Translations under genes and position numbers: made by a program
The notes under the pieces: generated by a model
What the model was told of the DNA's origin: nothing
The model's input: the letters and a program-made list of their open reading frames with translations, nothing else
The model's database searches: none
NCBI RefSeq assembly: GCF_018403325.1
Contig: NZ_BOSL01000014.1
Location: forward strand, 62,001 to 126,000
Direction of reading: 5' to 3'
Length of the DNA: 64,000 bases
Source: Paenibacillus vini
Lineage (GTDB): Bacteria > Bacillota > Bacilli > Paenibacillales > Paenibacillaceae
In this document: positions 27,359-34,760 of the stretch, piece after piece
Layout: each line of letters starts with the position of its first letter
Numbering within the stretch: the first letter of the stretch is position 1

Positions 27359-27386
27359 GTAGACAAGGGGGCGCTCCTGATATAAT
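27358..27386 (+). promoter_or_regulatory. Promoter of the siderophore-binding lipoprotein gene
   Basis: A -35-like TTGTAG at 27358-27363 and TATAAT at 27381-27386 are 17 bases apart. The Fur box lies about 20 bases downstream, over the transcript start. Confidence 0.5.
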
Positions 27387-27404
27387 ATGAAACCATAAAG
27401 AAAA

Positions 27405-27419
27405 TGATAATCATTATCA
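27405..27419. promoter_or_regulatory. Fur box
   Basis: TGATAATCATTATCA is a perfect 7-1-7 match to the Bacillus Fur operator TGATAATNATTATCA. It lies between the promoter and the start codon at 27441, so iron-bound Fur should repress this gene. Confidence 0.93.
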
Positions 27420-27440
27420 GTGACAATGGAGGGTCAAACT

Positions 27441-28463
27441 ATGCGTTACATGAAGCACAGCTTTCTATCTTTGACGGCGATCTTGTTACTGTCCATCGTC
27501 CTATCCGCTTGCGGGGGACAGAATGGCGGGAATAAAGCCGGAAATACAGACAATGCACCAGCAAATCAAACCAATCAGAATTCAGGCAACCAGGCCTCGA
27601 ATACAGATGCAGCGAAGACGAAAACGTTCAAAGATCTGAACGGGGACATTGAAGTTCCGACGAACCCGCAGCGGATCGTTTCGATTACTCACCTGGGCGA
27701 TTTGGCGGCACTTGGCGTTAAGCCGGTCGGCGCAGGCTCGGTGGCATTGGAGAATTCCGTGCTCTTGGAAAAAGAGCTGGAGGGTGTGGTCAATGTAGGC
27801 GATATCTCCGTCGAGAAGGTATTGGAACTGAATCCGGACCTGATCATTATCCCTTCCTATACACCTGCTGATATCGCAGAGCAATTGAAAAAAATCACGA
27901 CGACAGTAACGCTGGCTACCACCGGATGGGAAGGCATCGATCCGATTGACGAAGTGAGAACGATGGGTGATTTGCTTGGCCGCGAAAAAGAAGCGGAAGA
28001 ATTCATCGCACGTTATCAAAAGAAAGCGGAAGAAGCTAAGCAAAAGCTGCAAGAGGTCATCGGACCGGACGAAACAATCGGTACGTATTCGATCTGGGCC
28101 AAAAACTTCTGGGTATGGCCGGCTACAAGAGATGCCGGATTCAATTTGTATAAAATGTTCGGGCTGAAGCCGTTGCCGAAGATCGAATCCGAAGTGTTCC
28201 CTGGAACTGGCAGCGATATCTCGCTTGAGGTGCTTGGAGATTATGCGGCCGACCATATGTTTGTTACCGTATATGAACCGGACGGAGGGGCGGAACGGGC
28301 GAAGGAAGTCATGAACGGGGCAGTGTGGAAGAACCTCCCTGCGGTTAAGAATAATCACGTTTATATGCTGGATATGAAGCAATTCTGGATGGTTGACGGT
28401 CTGAACCTGGAGAAACAGATCGACATCCTGACGGATCTGATCATTAGCCAAAATCAAAAGTAA
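27441..28463 (+). CDS. Iron-siderophore ABC transporter substrate-binding lipoprotein
   Basis: A 340-residue FhuD/FepB-type binding protein. The lipobox is VLSACG, followed by an Asn/Gly/Gln-rich linker and the opening LNGDIEVPTNPQRIVSITHLGDLAALG. The fold is the helical-backbone type used for siderophores and corrinoids, but the perfect Fur box points to iron. The start is ATG 27441 with GGAGGG at 27428-27433; the earlier ATG at 27426 overlaps that ribosome binding site. No permease or ATPase gene follows, so it must use a transporter encoded elsewhere. It ends at a clear terminator. Confidence 0.9.
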   Translation: MRYMKHSFLSLTAILLLSIVLSACGGQNGGNKAGNTDNAPANQTNQNSGNQASNTDAAKTKTFKDLNGDIEVPTNPQRIVSITHLGDLAALGVKPVGAGSVALENSVLLEKELEGVVNVGDISVEKVLELNPDLIIIPSYTPADIAEQLKKITTTVTLATTGWEGIDPIDEVRTMGDLLGREKEAEEFIARYQKKAEEAKQKLQEVIGPDETIGTYSIWAKNFWVWPATRDAGFNLYKMFGLKPLPKIESEVFPGTGSDISLEVLGDYAADHMFVTVYEPDGGAERAKEVMNGAVWKNLPAVKNNHVYMLDMKQFWMVDGLNLEKQIDILTDLIISQNQK

Positions 28464-28477
28464 ACCTTTAATTAAAC

Positions 28478-28525
28478 GGGCTGCCGTATTCTTAAGATCC
28501 CTTAAGATTGCGGCAGCCCTTTAAT
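28478..28525. terminator. Bidirectional terminator
   Basis: GGGCTGCCG pairs with CGGCAGCCC, with an inner TCTTAAG/CTTAAGA stem, followed by TTTAATTTT. It ends the siderophore-binding gene and the convergent flavodoxin gene. Confidence 0.9.
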
Positions 28526-28526
28526 T

Positions 28527-29015
28527 TTATGCTTTATTCATGGCAGTTGAAAAATCAACAATAGCTTCCTGCAGTATAGTTGAGGGGGGAGCGTTCTTTT
28601 TGGCGGCGGATCTCGCTACCATGGACGTAACGAACCGGTCCCACCAGTTCATATCGTCCGGTTTCAGTTCTCCTCCGAAACACGAGATCTTCAGGGCGGA
28701 ATCCCGCAATTCGGACGGCAGGGCACGGGCGATAAACTGGTCTGCTTGCTCGGGGGACCCGCAGCAAATGAACACCCCGACCTTTTTTTGCAAGAGAGTC
28801 TTCAAATGTTCCTGGCAGAGCCGGACGCAAGGCTTTTGCCATTGCCCGTAGTAGATTGATCCTCCGATAATTATCTTTTCAAAAGCAGCGAGGTCGGGAA
28901 GGGGGTCATGTTGCAAATTAACGATACTTATCGGACCCGTCAACCGGCTTTCCAGCATAGACGCGCATTTTGCCGTACAGCCGTACTTTCCGGCATAAGC
29001 AATCAATACACTCAT
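28527..29015 (-). CDS. Flavodoxin-domain protein (HemG-like)
   Basis: A 162-residue protein with a flavodoxin fold. The FMN-phosphate loop region is YAGKYGCTAKCA near residues 6-17, followed by IIIGGSIYYGQWQK and VFICCG. It resembles HemG-type menaquinone-dependent protoporphyrinogen oxidases and related flavodoxin-domain proteins; the activity is not certain. The ATG at 29015 has AGGAGG six bases upstream and begins the first strand (MSVLIAYAG). It is divergent from the NusG_II gene. Confidence 0.75.
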   Translation of the reverse strand: MSVLIAYAGKYGCTAKCASMLESRLTGPISIVNLQHDPLPDLAAFEKIIIGGSIYYGQWQKPCVRLCQEHLKTLLQKKVGVFICCGSPEQADQFIARALPSELRDSALKISCFGGELKPDDMNWWDRFVTSMVARSAAKKNAPPSTILQEAIVDFSTAMNKA

Positions 29016-29120
29016 AGCGAACCTCCTGTTCAAATCGCATTTTCCAAATTATATATAATGGAGCTTCAAAGAGATAAGAGATTTATCATACTGCTAAGCT
29101 TGCGACCATATCTTTGCGCA

Positions 29121-29150
29121 TTGACAAATGAATAAGAAATTTTTTAATAT
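29121..29150 (+). promoter_or_regulatory. Promoter of the NusG_II gene
   Basis: TTGACA at 29121-29126 and TAATAT at 29145-29150, 18 bases apart, about 70 bases before the start codon. Confidence 0.6.
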
Positions 29151-29220
29151 TGTCCTATATTCGTAATTATTACAATTAAACGGGATTGAGCCCGGATCCG
29201 TGAAGGGAAGATTGACATAC

Positions 29221-29631
29221 ATGCTGAAGTTGAAAAAGGGCGATCTCTGGCTCATCGCTGTGCTTGTCGCAGTAGGTATCCTCTGGCTGGGGCTCCGCTA
29301 TTTTAACGAACAGAGTCATACATATAATCCGGCAGACCTGAATGCGGTCATCACGGTGGACGGTCAATTGTACAAAAACGTTCCCCTGAATGGAGCGACG
29401 GAACAAATCGAGATTAAAACCGAGTTCGGGCACAATATTCTTAAAAAGTTTGACGGGGGCATCCAGATGATTTCTGCGGATTGTCCCAAAAAAATTTCCA
29501 TGGCCATGGGATTCATATCCCGTCCGAATGAGACTATCATCTGCGTCCCGAACCGAGTCTACGTGGAAATTGCCGGAAATAAAGGTAGCAAGGAGAATGA
29601 GGAAGATGAAGTGGATGCTTATGTCCGTTAA
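29221..29631 (+). CDS. NusG domain II-containing membrane-anchored protein
   Basis: A 136-residue protein with one N-terminal membrane helix (about 8-30) and a C-terminal domain of the NusG_II family (PF07009), ending in the typical ISRPNETIICVPNRVYVEI. These proteins are secreted or membrane-anchored and are not transcription factors; their role is not known to me. The ATG at 29221 has AAGGGAAG ten bases upstream; an in-frame GTG at 29200 precedes that site. The C-terminal tail is acidic. It converges with the ycgQ-like gene. Confidence 0.72.
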   Translation: MLKLKKGDLWLIAVLVAVGILWLGLRYFNEQSHTYNPADLNAVITVDGQLYKNVPLNGATEQIEIKTEFGHNILKKFDGGIQMISADCPKKISMAMGFISRPNETIICVPNRVYVEIAGNKGSKENEEDEVDAYVR

Positions 29632-29662
29632 GCGGGAAAGCCCAAGCTTGGAGTTTGTGTTT

Positions 29663-30574
29663 TTACGAGTCATCCCCAGCCCCCGGCTTAATACCTCCAG
29701 AAGACTCCCTTGCCTCTTGGATCCATTGTTCCACCGCTTTACTGTTGAGATAAATATAAGGAGTATCCGGTCGTGGAATTTCGGTCACCAACTCAGCTTC
29801 AACCGCCATAACTTCCCTATCTTCGCGAATTACCGTAACCAAGTTCCCCTCGACTTCTAACCATGCATCGTTTCGGACGGCGGGATGGTTAGCCTGAAGA
29901 AGGACCGGAACGCCGAAGGGATAAGCATCTGCCGTGCAGCATTGCACGAGAAAACGTCCCAGGACAAATTCATCATCCGGCGAAACGCCCGCATCACGGT
30001 AAACAAAACCGCTCAGCCTGATCCTCTTTCCCTTGAACTCCTCTTTGAACAATTGTATTGACCCTACGATTTCCGAATATATTTCCGGTTTAACTTCGAT
30101 TGGATCCTGCACATATAGCAGCTTGGCCAGTTCGGCAAATTCCACATTGTACTTGTCCGGTGCTTTGAATTTGCCGTCCAGCTGTTCTCTGGTCAGTACG
30201 GGCGATCCGAGAATCATGCCTTTTTTTGCTGCGGCCGTAACCCCGAGAGCCTGGTCGGGAAGCAGGCTTCCTAATAGTATCGGAAGAATAAATAGGGCAT
30301 AAATCGCCGCATGTTTGAGTTTGGAACCGGTGACGGGGTGTTCGCAATGGCAATCCACACCGTGCTTCGTCCCGAACATAGTCCGGTACGCAAGATTGAC
30401 GGATAGCATGACGAGCGGTATGACGCTCAGCCGAAGCCAAGGATACATTTCCGGTGCAACGTAATATTGAAGATATCCTGTGGCAGACAGACGAGCGATA
30501 TATATGGCGAAGCCGAGTAAGATGAGACTGCGGAACAGTTCATGGCTCTGGAAGACGGGCTCTTCATTCATCAT
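29663..30574 (-). CDS. ycgQ: TIGR03943/YcgQ-family membrane protein
   Basis: A 303-residue protein with about four N-terminal hydrophobic segments (to about residue 120) and a soluble C-terminal domain containing VQCCTADAYPFGVPV and IRLSGFVYRD. This pattern matches the YcgQ/TIGR03943 family, which is paired with YcgR-type permeases. Function is not established. It follows the permease gene by nine bases and ends the operon. A cysteine- and histidine-bearing loop (HGVDCHCEHP) could bind metal. The operon is preceded by a Zur-like box, so a zinc link is inferred. Confidence 0.8.
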   Translation of the reverse strand: MMNEEPVFQSHELFRSLILLGFAIYIARLSATGYLQYYVAPEMYPWLRLSVIPLVMLSVNLAYRTMFGTKHGVDCHCEHPVTGSKLKHAAIYALFILPILLGSLLPDQALGVTAAAKKGMILGSPVLTREQLDGKFKAPDKYNVEFAELAKLLYVQDPIEVKPEIYSEIVGSIQLFKEEFKGKRIRLSGFVYRDAGVSPDDEFVLGRFLVQCCTADAYPFGVPVLLQANHPAVRNDAWLEVEGNLVTVIREDREVMAVEAELVTEIPRPDTPYIYLNSKAVEQWIQEARESSGGIKPGAGDDS

Positions 30575-30583
30575 AATTCCCTC

Positions 30584-31600
30584 CTATTGGCTTAAAAAGA
30601 AAGCATCTACAGCAACTGCCCCCGTAAAGACCACCGTACAAATCAGAAAAGCCAAGTAAATGACGAATTTCGTTTTGAAAACGGACAGCAGCATTAACGT
30701 ATTTTTGAAATCGAGCATCGGACCGAAGACGAGGAAAGCGAGCAGGGAGCCGGAAGAGAACGAATGGAGAAACGTTTGGGCGACAAAAGCATCGGAAGTG
30801 GAGCAAAGGGACAGCAGAAATGCGAATCCCATCATGAACACATAGGCGCTGACCGGGCCGCTGCCGATGGATTCAAGGCTTTCTTTGGCCACAAAGGATT
30901 GAATTCCTGCGGTAAGCATGCAGCCTAGCAACAAATATTTGCCCATATCGAAAAATTCATCCGCCGTGTGGACAAAGATGGAGGTCCACTTCTTTTTACC
31001 TTGATTTGAATGGGAGTGGTGAGCGGGATGGTCTTGAGCGGTTGCTCCGGATGCAGAAGCCATTTTAAGCGGGTCTGTTTTCCAGGTGACGTAAATCATG
31101 ACCCCGATGGAGGCGGCTACGAAAAAGGCCAGTCCCATCCGGGCGTAAACCATCTCGGGATACAGCCGGAAAGCCATGTAGGTCGCGCCGAAGACGACCG
31201 GATTGATAATCGGCCCGGATAGAATGAAAACTGTCGCAATATATACGGGCATACCTTTCTGGATGAGTCTGCGGATCAGCGGAATCATGCCGCACTCGCA
31301 AACGGGGAACAAGAGCCCGAGAATACAGGCGGTCAAAATTCCGGCGGCCGGATTTTTGGGGATCCACTTTTTCAGCAATTGTTCGGATACGTATAAATGC
31401 ACCAGTGAGGACAATAGCGAACCTAGCAGGACAAACGGCAGTGCCTCCAGCAATATGCCGAGAAAGCTTGTCCGGAACGTATATAGGTAGGTTAAATCGA
31501 CGGAGCCTGCGGCGAGAGGCAAGAGGACGGTCATACAAGCCAAAATGAACGCGGCAGGCGCCAAAATGGGAAGGATGCGGAGCGGAAAGAGTTTGTTCAT
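30584..31600 (-). CDS. ycgR: YcgR/UPF0718-family permease
   Basis: A 338-residue membrane protein with about eight helices. It has the CECGMIPLIRRLI and SGPIINPVVFGATYMAF segments typical of the predicted permease family DUF318/UPF0718. A central hydrophilic loop is rich in histidine (AQDHPAHHSHSNQG), a common metal-binding feature. The ATG at 31600 has AAAGGAGA upstream and starts MNKLFPLRI; the longer frame is unlikely. It is the first gene of the ycgR-ycgQ pair and is divergent from the CobW-type GTPase gene across a region with two Zur-like boxes. A metal transport role is inferred. Confidence 0.85.
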   Translation of the reverse strand: MNKLFPLRILPILAPAAFILACMTVLLPLAAGSVDLTYLYTFRTSFLGILLEALPFVLLGSLLSSLVHLYVSEQLLKKWIPKNPAAGILTACILGLLFPVCECGMIPLIRRLIQKGMPVYIATVFILSGPIINPVVFGATYMAFRLYPEMVYARMGLAFFVAASIGVMIYVTWKTDPLKMASASGATAQDHPAHHSHSNQGKKKWTSIFVHTADEFFDMGKYLLLGCMLTAGIQSFVAKESLESIGSGPVSAYVFMMGFAFLLSLCSTSDAFVAQTFLHSFSSGSLLAFLVFGPMLDFKNTLMLLSVFKTKFVIYLAFLICTVVFTGAVAVDAFFLSQ

Positions 31601-31629
31601 CGACGGGATCTCCTTTTCGGGATTCTTAA

Positions 31630-31644
31630 TCATAATAATTACTA
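31630..31644. promoter_or_regulatory. Zur-like box upstream of ycgR
   Basis: TCATAATAATTACTA differs from the Bacillus Zur operator TCGTAATNATTACGA at two positions, symmetrically placed. It lies 30 bases before the ycgR start on the minus strand. Confidence 0.6.
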
Positions 31645-31693
31645 TTTAGCTGGATAAGAGTTCAGAACAGAAAAGCAAAATTTTCGTGAACCG

Positions 31694-31722
31694 TTGACAA
31701 CTTGGTTAGCGGGGGATATAGT
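31694..31722 (+). promoter_or_regulatory. Promoter of the CobW-family GTPase gene
   Basis: Perfect TTGACA at 31694-31699 and TATAGT at 31717-31722 with a 17-base spacer. The Zur-like box starts 12 bases downstream, covering the transcript start. Confidence 0.8.
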
Positions 31723-31734
31723 AATTGTTATTAA

Positions 31735-31749
31735 TCGTAACGGTTACGA
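31735..31749. promoter_or_regulatory. Zur box upstream of the CobW-family gene
   Basis: TCGTAACGGTTACGA is a perfect 7-1-7 palindrome matching TCGTAATNATTACGA except for one symmetric pair. Its place just after the -10 element suits repression by zinc-bound Zur. Confidence 0.82.
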
Positions 31750-31789
31750 ATAAGAAATTACACTTAAAATGAAAGGGGCAAATGAGTTA

Positions 31790-33013
31790 GTGACATTGGA
31801 TACGAAAATAATACCGGTCACCGTGCTTTGCGGCTATCTGGGGTCAGGCAAGACTACGCTGCTTAACCACGTACTGAACCAGCGCGGCGGCATGAAAGTT
31901 GCCGTGATCGTAAACGACATGAGTGAAATTAATATCGATGCCGGCCTTGTGAGCAACGGGGCCCAATTATGCAGAACGGAAGAGAAGCTGGTGGAGTTGT
32001 CCAACGGCTGCATCTGCTGCACGCTCCGGGACGATTTGCTGCGAGAGGTCCAAAAGCTGGCGGCGGAAGGCCGGTTTGATTACATTTTGATTGAATCGAC
32101 CGGAATCAGCGAGCCGGTTCCCATAGCCCAAACCTTTACTTATGAAGATCCTGATACGGGAATCGACTTGACCGCCTTTGCCCGACTGGACACCATGGTG
32201 ACCGTGGTGGATGCCTATCGGTTCTGGCATGATTTCGGCTCGGGCGAAACGCTACTCGACCGGGGACAGGCGACAGGGGAAGAGGATACCCGGGACGTGG
32301 TCGATTTACTGATCGACCAGATCGAAACCTGTGATGTGCTGATCCTGAATAAATGCGATCTGGTGAGCCAGGACGATCTCGAAGAGCTTAAGGGAGTGCT
32401 TCGCAAACTGCAGCCGACGGCCAAGCTGATTACTTCAAGCAACGGCGTGGTCGATCCGAAGGAGATATTGAACACGGGCCGGTTTGATTTCGAAAAAGCC
32501 AGTCTGTCCGCCGGTTGGATCAAAGAGCTTCAGAGGGAAGAGCATACGCCCGAGACGGAGGAGTACGGCATCGGTTCCTTCGTTTACCGGAGATCGAAAC
32601 CTTTTCATCCGGAAAGGCTCGCCAAGGTGCTGGAAAATTGGCCGGTTGAAGTCGTGAGAGCCAAAGGAACCTTATGGCTTGCAGTAAAGCATGATCTGGC
32701 GGCAAGCCTGAGCCAAGCCGGCCCCTCGATCCAATTCGGTCCGGCCGGCAGGTGGGTGGCTGCTCTGACTGAGGAAGAACGGCAAATGGTGTTCGAGACG
32801 GAACCGGAGGTACTGGTGAAATGGGACTCCGTCTGGGGTGACCGTTTGAACGAAGTCGTGTTAATCGGCATAGATATGGATCGAAGCGGGCTGGAACGGG
32901 ACCTCGACGATTGCCTGCTTACGGCGGAGGAGATGGAGCTGGATTGGTCCGGTTTCAACAACCCGCTCCCCTGGATCAGCGATGAGGATTATGAGGCCGC
33001 CATGGGTAACTGA
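31790..33013 (+). CDS. CobW/COG0523-family GTPase (zinc metallochaperone type, YciC/ZigA-like)
   Basis: A roughly 407-residue GTP-binding metallochaperone. The P-loop is GYLGSGKTTLLNHVL, the metal-binding CxCC motif is NGCICCTLRDDLL, ESTGISEPVP is the switch region and NKCDL the guanine-specificity motif. The C-terminal CobW_C domain runs from about 265 onward. The Zur box and promoter upstream support the zinc-starvation YciC/ZigA subgroup. AAAGGGG at 31772-31778 suggests GTG 31790 as start; an in-frame ATG at 31769 has no ribosome binding site. A broken L33 gene follows by 43 bases, as in zinc-sparing regulons. Confidence 0.9.
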   Translation: MTLDTKIIPVTVLCGYLGSGKTTLLNHVLNQRGGMKVAVIVNDMSEINIDAGLVSNGAQLCRTEEKLVELSNGCICCTLRDDLLREVQKLAAEGRFDYILIESTGISEPVPIAQTFTYEDPDTGIDLTAFARLDTMVTVVDAYRFWHDFGSGETLLDRGQATGEEDTRDVVDLLIDQIETCDVLILNKCDLVSQDDLEELKGVLRKLQPTAKLITSSNGVVDPKEILNTGRFDFEKASLSAGWIKELQREEHTPETEEYGIGSFVYRRSKPFHPERLAKVLENWPVEVVRAKGTLWLAVKHDLAASLSQAGPSIQFGPAGRWVAALTEEERQMVFETEPEVLVKWDSVWGDRLNEVVLIGIDMDRSGLERDLDDCLLTAEEMELDWSGFNNPLPWISDEDYEAAMGN

Positions 33014-33055
33014 ACCGGATTTTAAAGGATTGTACTGAAAAGGGAGGTGAAGATA

Positions 33056-33206
33056 ATGCGCGTAGTTGTCACTTTGGCTTGCACGGAATGTGGGGACAGA
33101 AAACTATACGACCACCAAAAACAAGAAAACTCATCCGGAGCGTCTGGAGTTGCGTAAATATTCGCCGCGGCTGAGAAAATATACGATTCACAGAGAAACA
33201 AGATAG
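33056..33206 (+). pseudogene. rpmG: Ribosomal protein L33 gene with a one-base frameshift
   Basis: An ATG behind GGGAGGTGA gives [15 protein letters not shown], then the frame shifts. Reading one base later from 33102 gives [20 protein letters not shown] and [14 protein letters not shown], ending at TAG 33204-33206. Together they make a normal 49-residue L33. The cause is an extra A in AGAAAAC at 33098-33104. Uncorrected, translation ends after 33 residues. The protein keeps CTEC but has YSPRL where zinc forms have a second cysteine pair, so it is a zinc-independent type. Position after a Zur-controlled gene fits a zinc-sparing paralogue. A sequencing error or programmed slippage at the A-run are alternatives. 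Confidence 0.88.
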
Positions 33207-33239
33207 CCTGGGGATATTGGACAATATCATAATAAATAA

Positions 33240-33258
33240 GACCGGCCCCAGGCCGGTC
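33240..33258. terminator. Hairpin between rpmG and speD
   Basis: GACCGGCC (33240-33247) pairs with GGCCGGTC (33251-33258). The plus strand continues AAATAATATTTTT. The hairpin touches the speD stop codon and may end transcripts from both sides, though T-runs are weak. Confidence 0.6.
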
Positions 33259-34063
33259 AAATAATATTTTTCCCATAAAATATTTCGTCCATCTCGATCG
33301 TCAAACGCTCCGTATTTTCCAGTTGCTCCTGCGGACTAAGTGTGTCCTTGGTGTAGCCGAACAGGTAATTGTTCAGATCGAATTCCTTCAGTTTGCATTT
33401 GGTATGGAAAATATGCTCCTGGTACACATTGACGTCAATCATATGGTACTGGTCAAGCACCTCGTCGGGGATATAGTTCTGGATAGAACTGATATCATGG
33501 TCGATGAACAGCTTCTGACCGTTGATATCGCGCGTGAAGCCCCTGACTCTGTAATCGATCGTCATTATATCGGTATCGAAAGAGTGGATTAAATAATTCA
33601 GCGCCTTCAGCGGTGAAATTTCACCGCAAGTCGAGACATCGATATCCGCCCGGAACGTGCAAATTCCTTCATTCGGATCGTACTCCGGATACGTATGGAC
33701 GGTAATATGGCTTTTGTCCAACTGGATGACTACATTATCCGGCAGAGGTCCGGGCGATTCCTCGAACGATTCGTTCGGCACCTCCACCACCGGCCCCTCC
33801 GAAACAAGCACGGTAACGCTGGCCCCTTGAGGGACATAATCCTGCTTTGCCACATTAAGAACATGGGCGCCGATAATTTCCGCAACGGTGGTCAAAATTT
33901 TCGTAAGCCGGTCGGAATTGTACTGTTCGTCAATGTACGCGATATAGGCTTCCCGTTCTTCTTTGGTTCGCGTATAGCAAATATCATACATATTAAAACT
34001 TAGCGATTTGGTCAAATTGTTAAACTCGTGCAACTGGATCCGCTGTTCCTGGGTCAGTTTCAT
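33257..34063 (-). CDS. speD: S-adenosylmethionine decarboxylase proenzyme (Escherichia coli type)
   Basis: A 268-residue SpeD. It self-cleaves to form a pyruvoyl enzyme that decarboxylates S-adenosylmethionine for spermidine synthesis. The cleavage site is Lys117-Ser118 in [14 protein letters not shown]. Other family motifs are [38 protein letters not shown], and [15 protein letters not shown]. It is the long proteobacterial-type enzyme, about 265 residues, not the short SpeH form (about 125 residues) usual in Bacillus. The start follows AAAGGGGGA. It is a single-gene unit. Confidence 0.96.
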   Translation of the reverse strand: MKLTQEQRIQLHEFNNLTKSLSFNMYDICYTRTKEEREAYIAYIDEQYNSDRLTKILTTVAEIIGAHVLNVAKQDYVPQGASVTVLVSEGPVVEVPNESFEESPGPLPDNVVIQLDKSHITVHTYPEYDPNEGICTFRADIDVSTCGEISPLKALNYLIHSFDTDIMTIDYRVRGFTRDINGQKLFIDHDISSIQNYIPDEVLDQYHMIDVNVYQEHIFHTKCKLKEFDLNNYLFGYTKDTLSPQEQLENTERLTIEMDEIFYGKNII

Positions 34064-34199
34064 GAGGGAATCCCCCTTTTCATGGCTGTTCTCAAGGTAA
34101 AGTTTGTTTGCATTACCTTACTTTTATACCCATTCTGTCCCGGAAAAAACGTCTCGGAGGGAGGTAGAGGCAAATAGTTAGCCGCGGGGGGAAGTAACT

Positions 34200-34550
34200 T
34201 CAGTTCAAATCATCCCATCTTTCCCATTGATCCCGGGGATTTACTTCATAAACCTCCTGATCCCGGGACATCAGCCGGTGAATGATGAATTCTCTGCGGA
34301 TGGTGGCATAATCGCCGTGAAACTGCTTGATAAATTCGTTGATCTCTTTTTCCGCATATTTCCGCACCGGATCCAGCAAGGATACAAGATGATGTAATAC
34401 GATCAGCTTCTTCTTGTATTGGGCGGGCAGGTGTTTCAATGTACCCTCCGCGGTAAAAAAGTTTCGGATAACGCTGTTTTGCAGTGCCTGCTGTTTAGAC
34501 TCTAAGGTCAACCGCTCCGTCTCTTGTTTTTCGTTTGGCTGAAGTTGCAT
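34200..34550 (-). CDS. DUF2087 domain-containing protein
   Basis: A 116-residue protein with the DUF2087 pattern: RNFFTAEGTLKHLPAQYKKKLIVL, then RKYAEKEINEFIKQFHGDYATIRREFI and a C-terminal RDQEVYEV segment. In other proteins this winged-helix-like domain is fused to DNA-binding regulators, but here it stands alone. Function is unknown. The start follows AAGGAGG. It lies between speD and the cellulase operon, with about 130 and 210 bases of non-coding DNA on either side. Confidence 0.8.
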   Translation of the reverse strand: MQLQPNEKQETERLTLESKQQALQNSVIRNFFTAEGTLKHLPAQYKKKLIVLHHLVSLLDPVRKYAEKEINEFIKQFHGDYATIRREFIIHRLMSRDQEVYEVNPRDQWERWDDLN

Positions 34551-34710
34551 GAATAAGACCCTCCTTAAGTTGTTCGAATTGAACAGAGAATGAAGTCAAT
34601 TAAATTCGATAAATGTTTAATTAGATAATAATCTAATAAGTTAAAGGAGTCAAATACGAACTTGCTCCATGCCCTTTAACAGTTAATCGTTTTGAACCTA
34701 ACCAAGAACA

Positions 34711-34743
34711 AAAAAAGCCCGGCGGAGGCATCCGCCGGGCTTT
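34711..34743 (-). terminator. Terminator of the cel9-cel48 operon
   Basis: AAAGCCCGGCGGA pairs with TCCGCCGGGCTTT around a GGCA loop. On the minus strand it is followed by TTTTTTGTTC, immediately after the GH48 stop codon. Confidence 0.95.
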
Positions 34744-34760
34744 CATTGCGATGATTGCGA

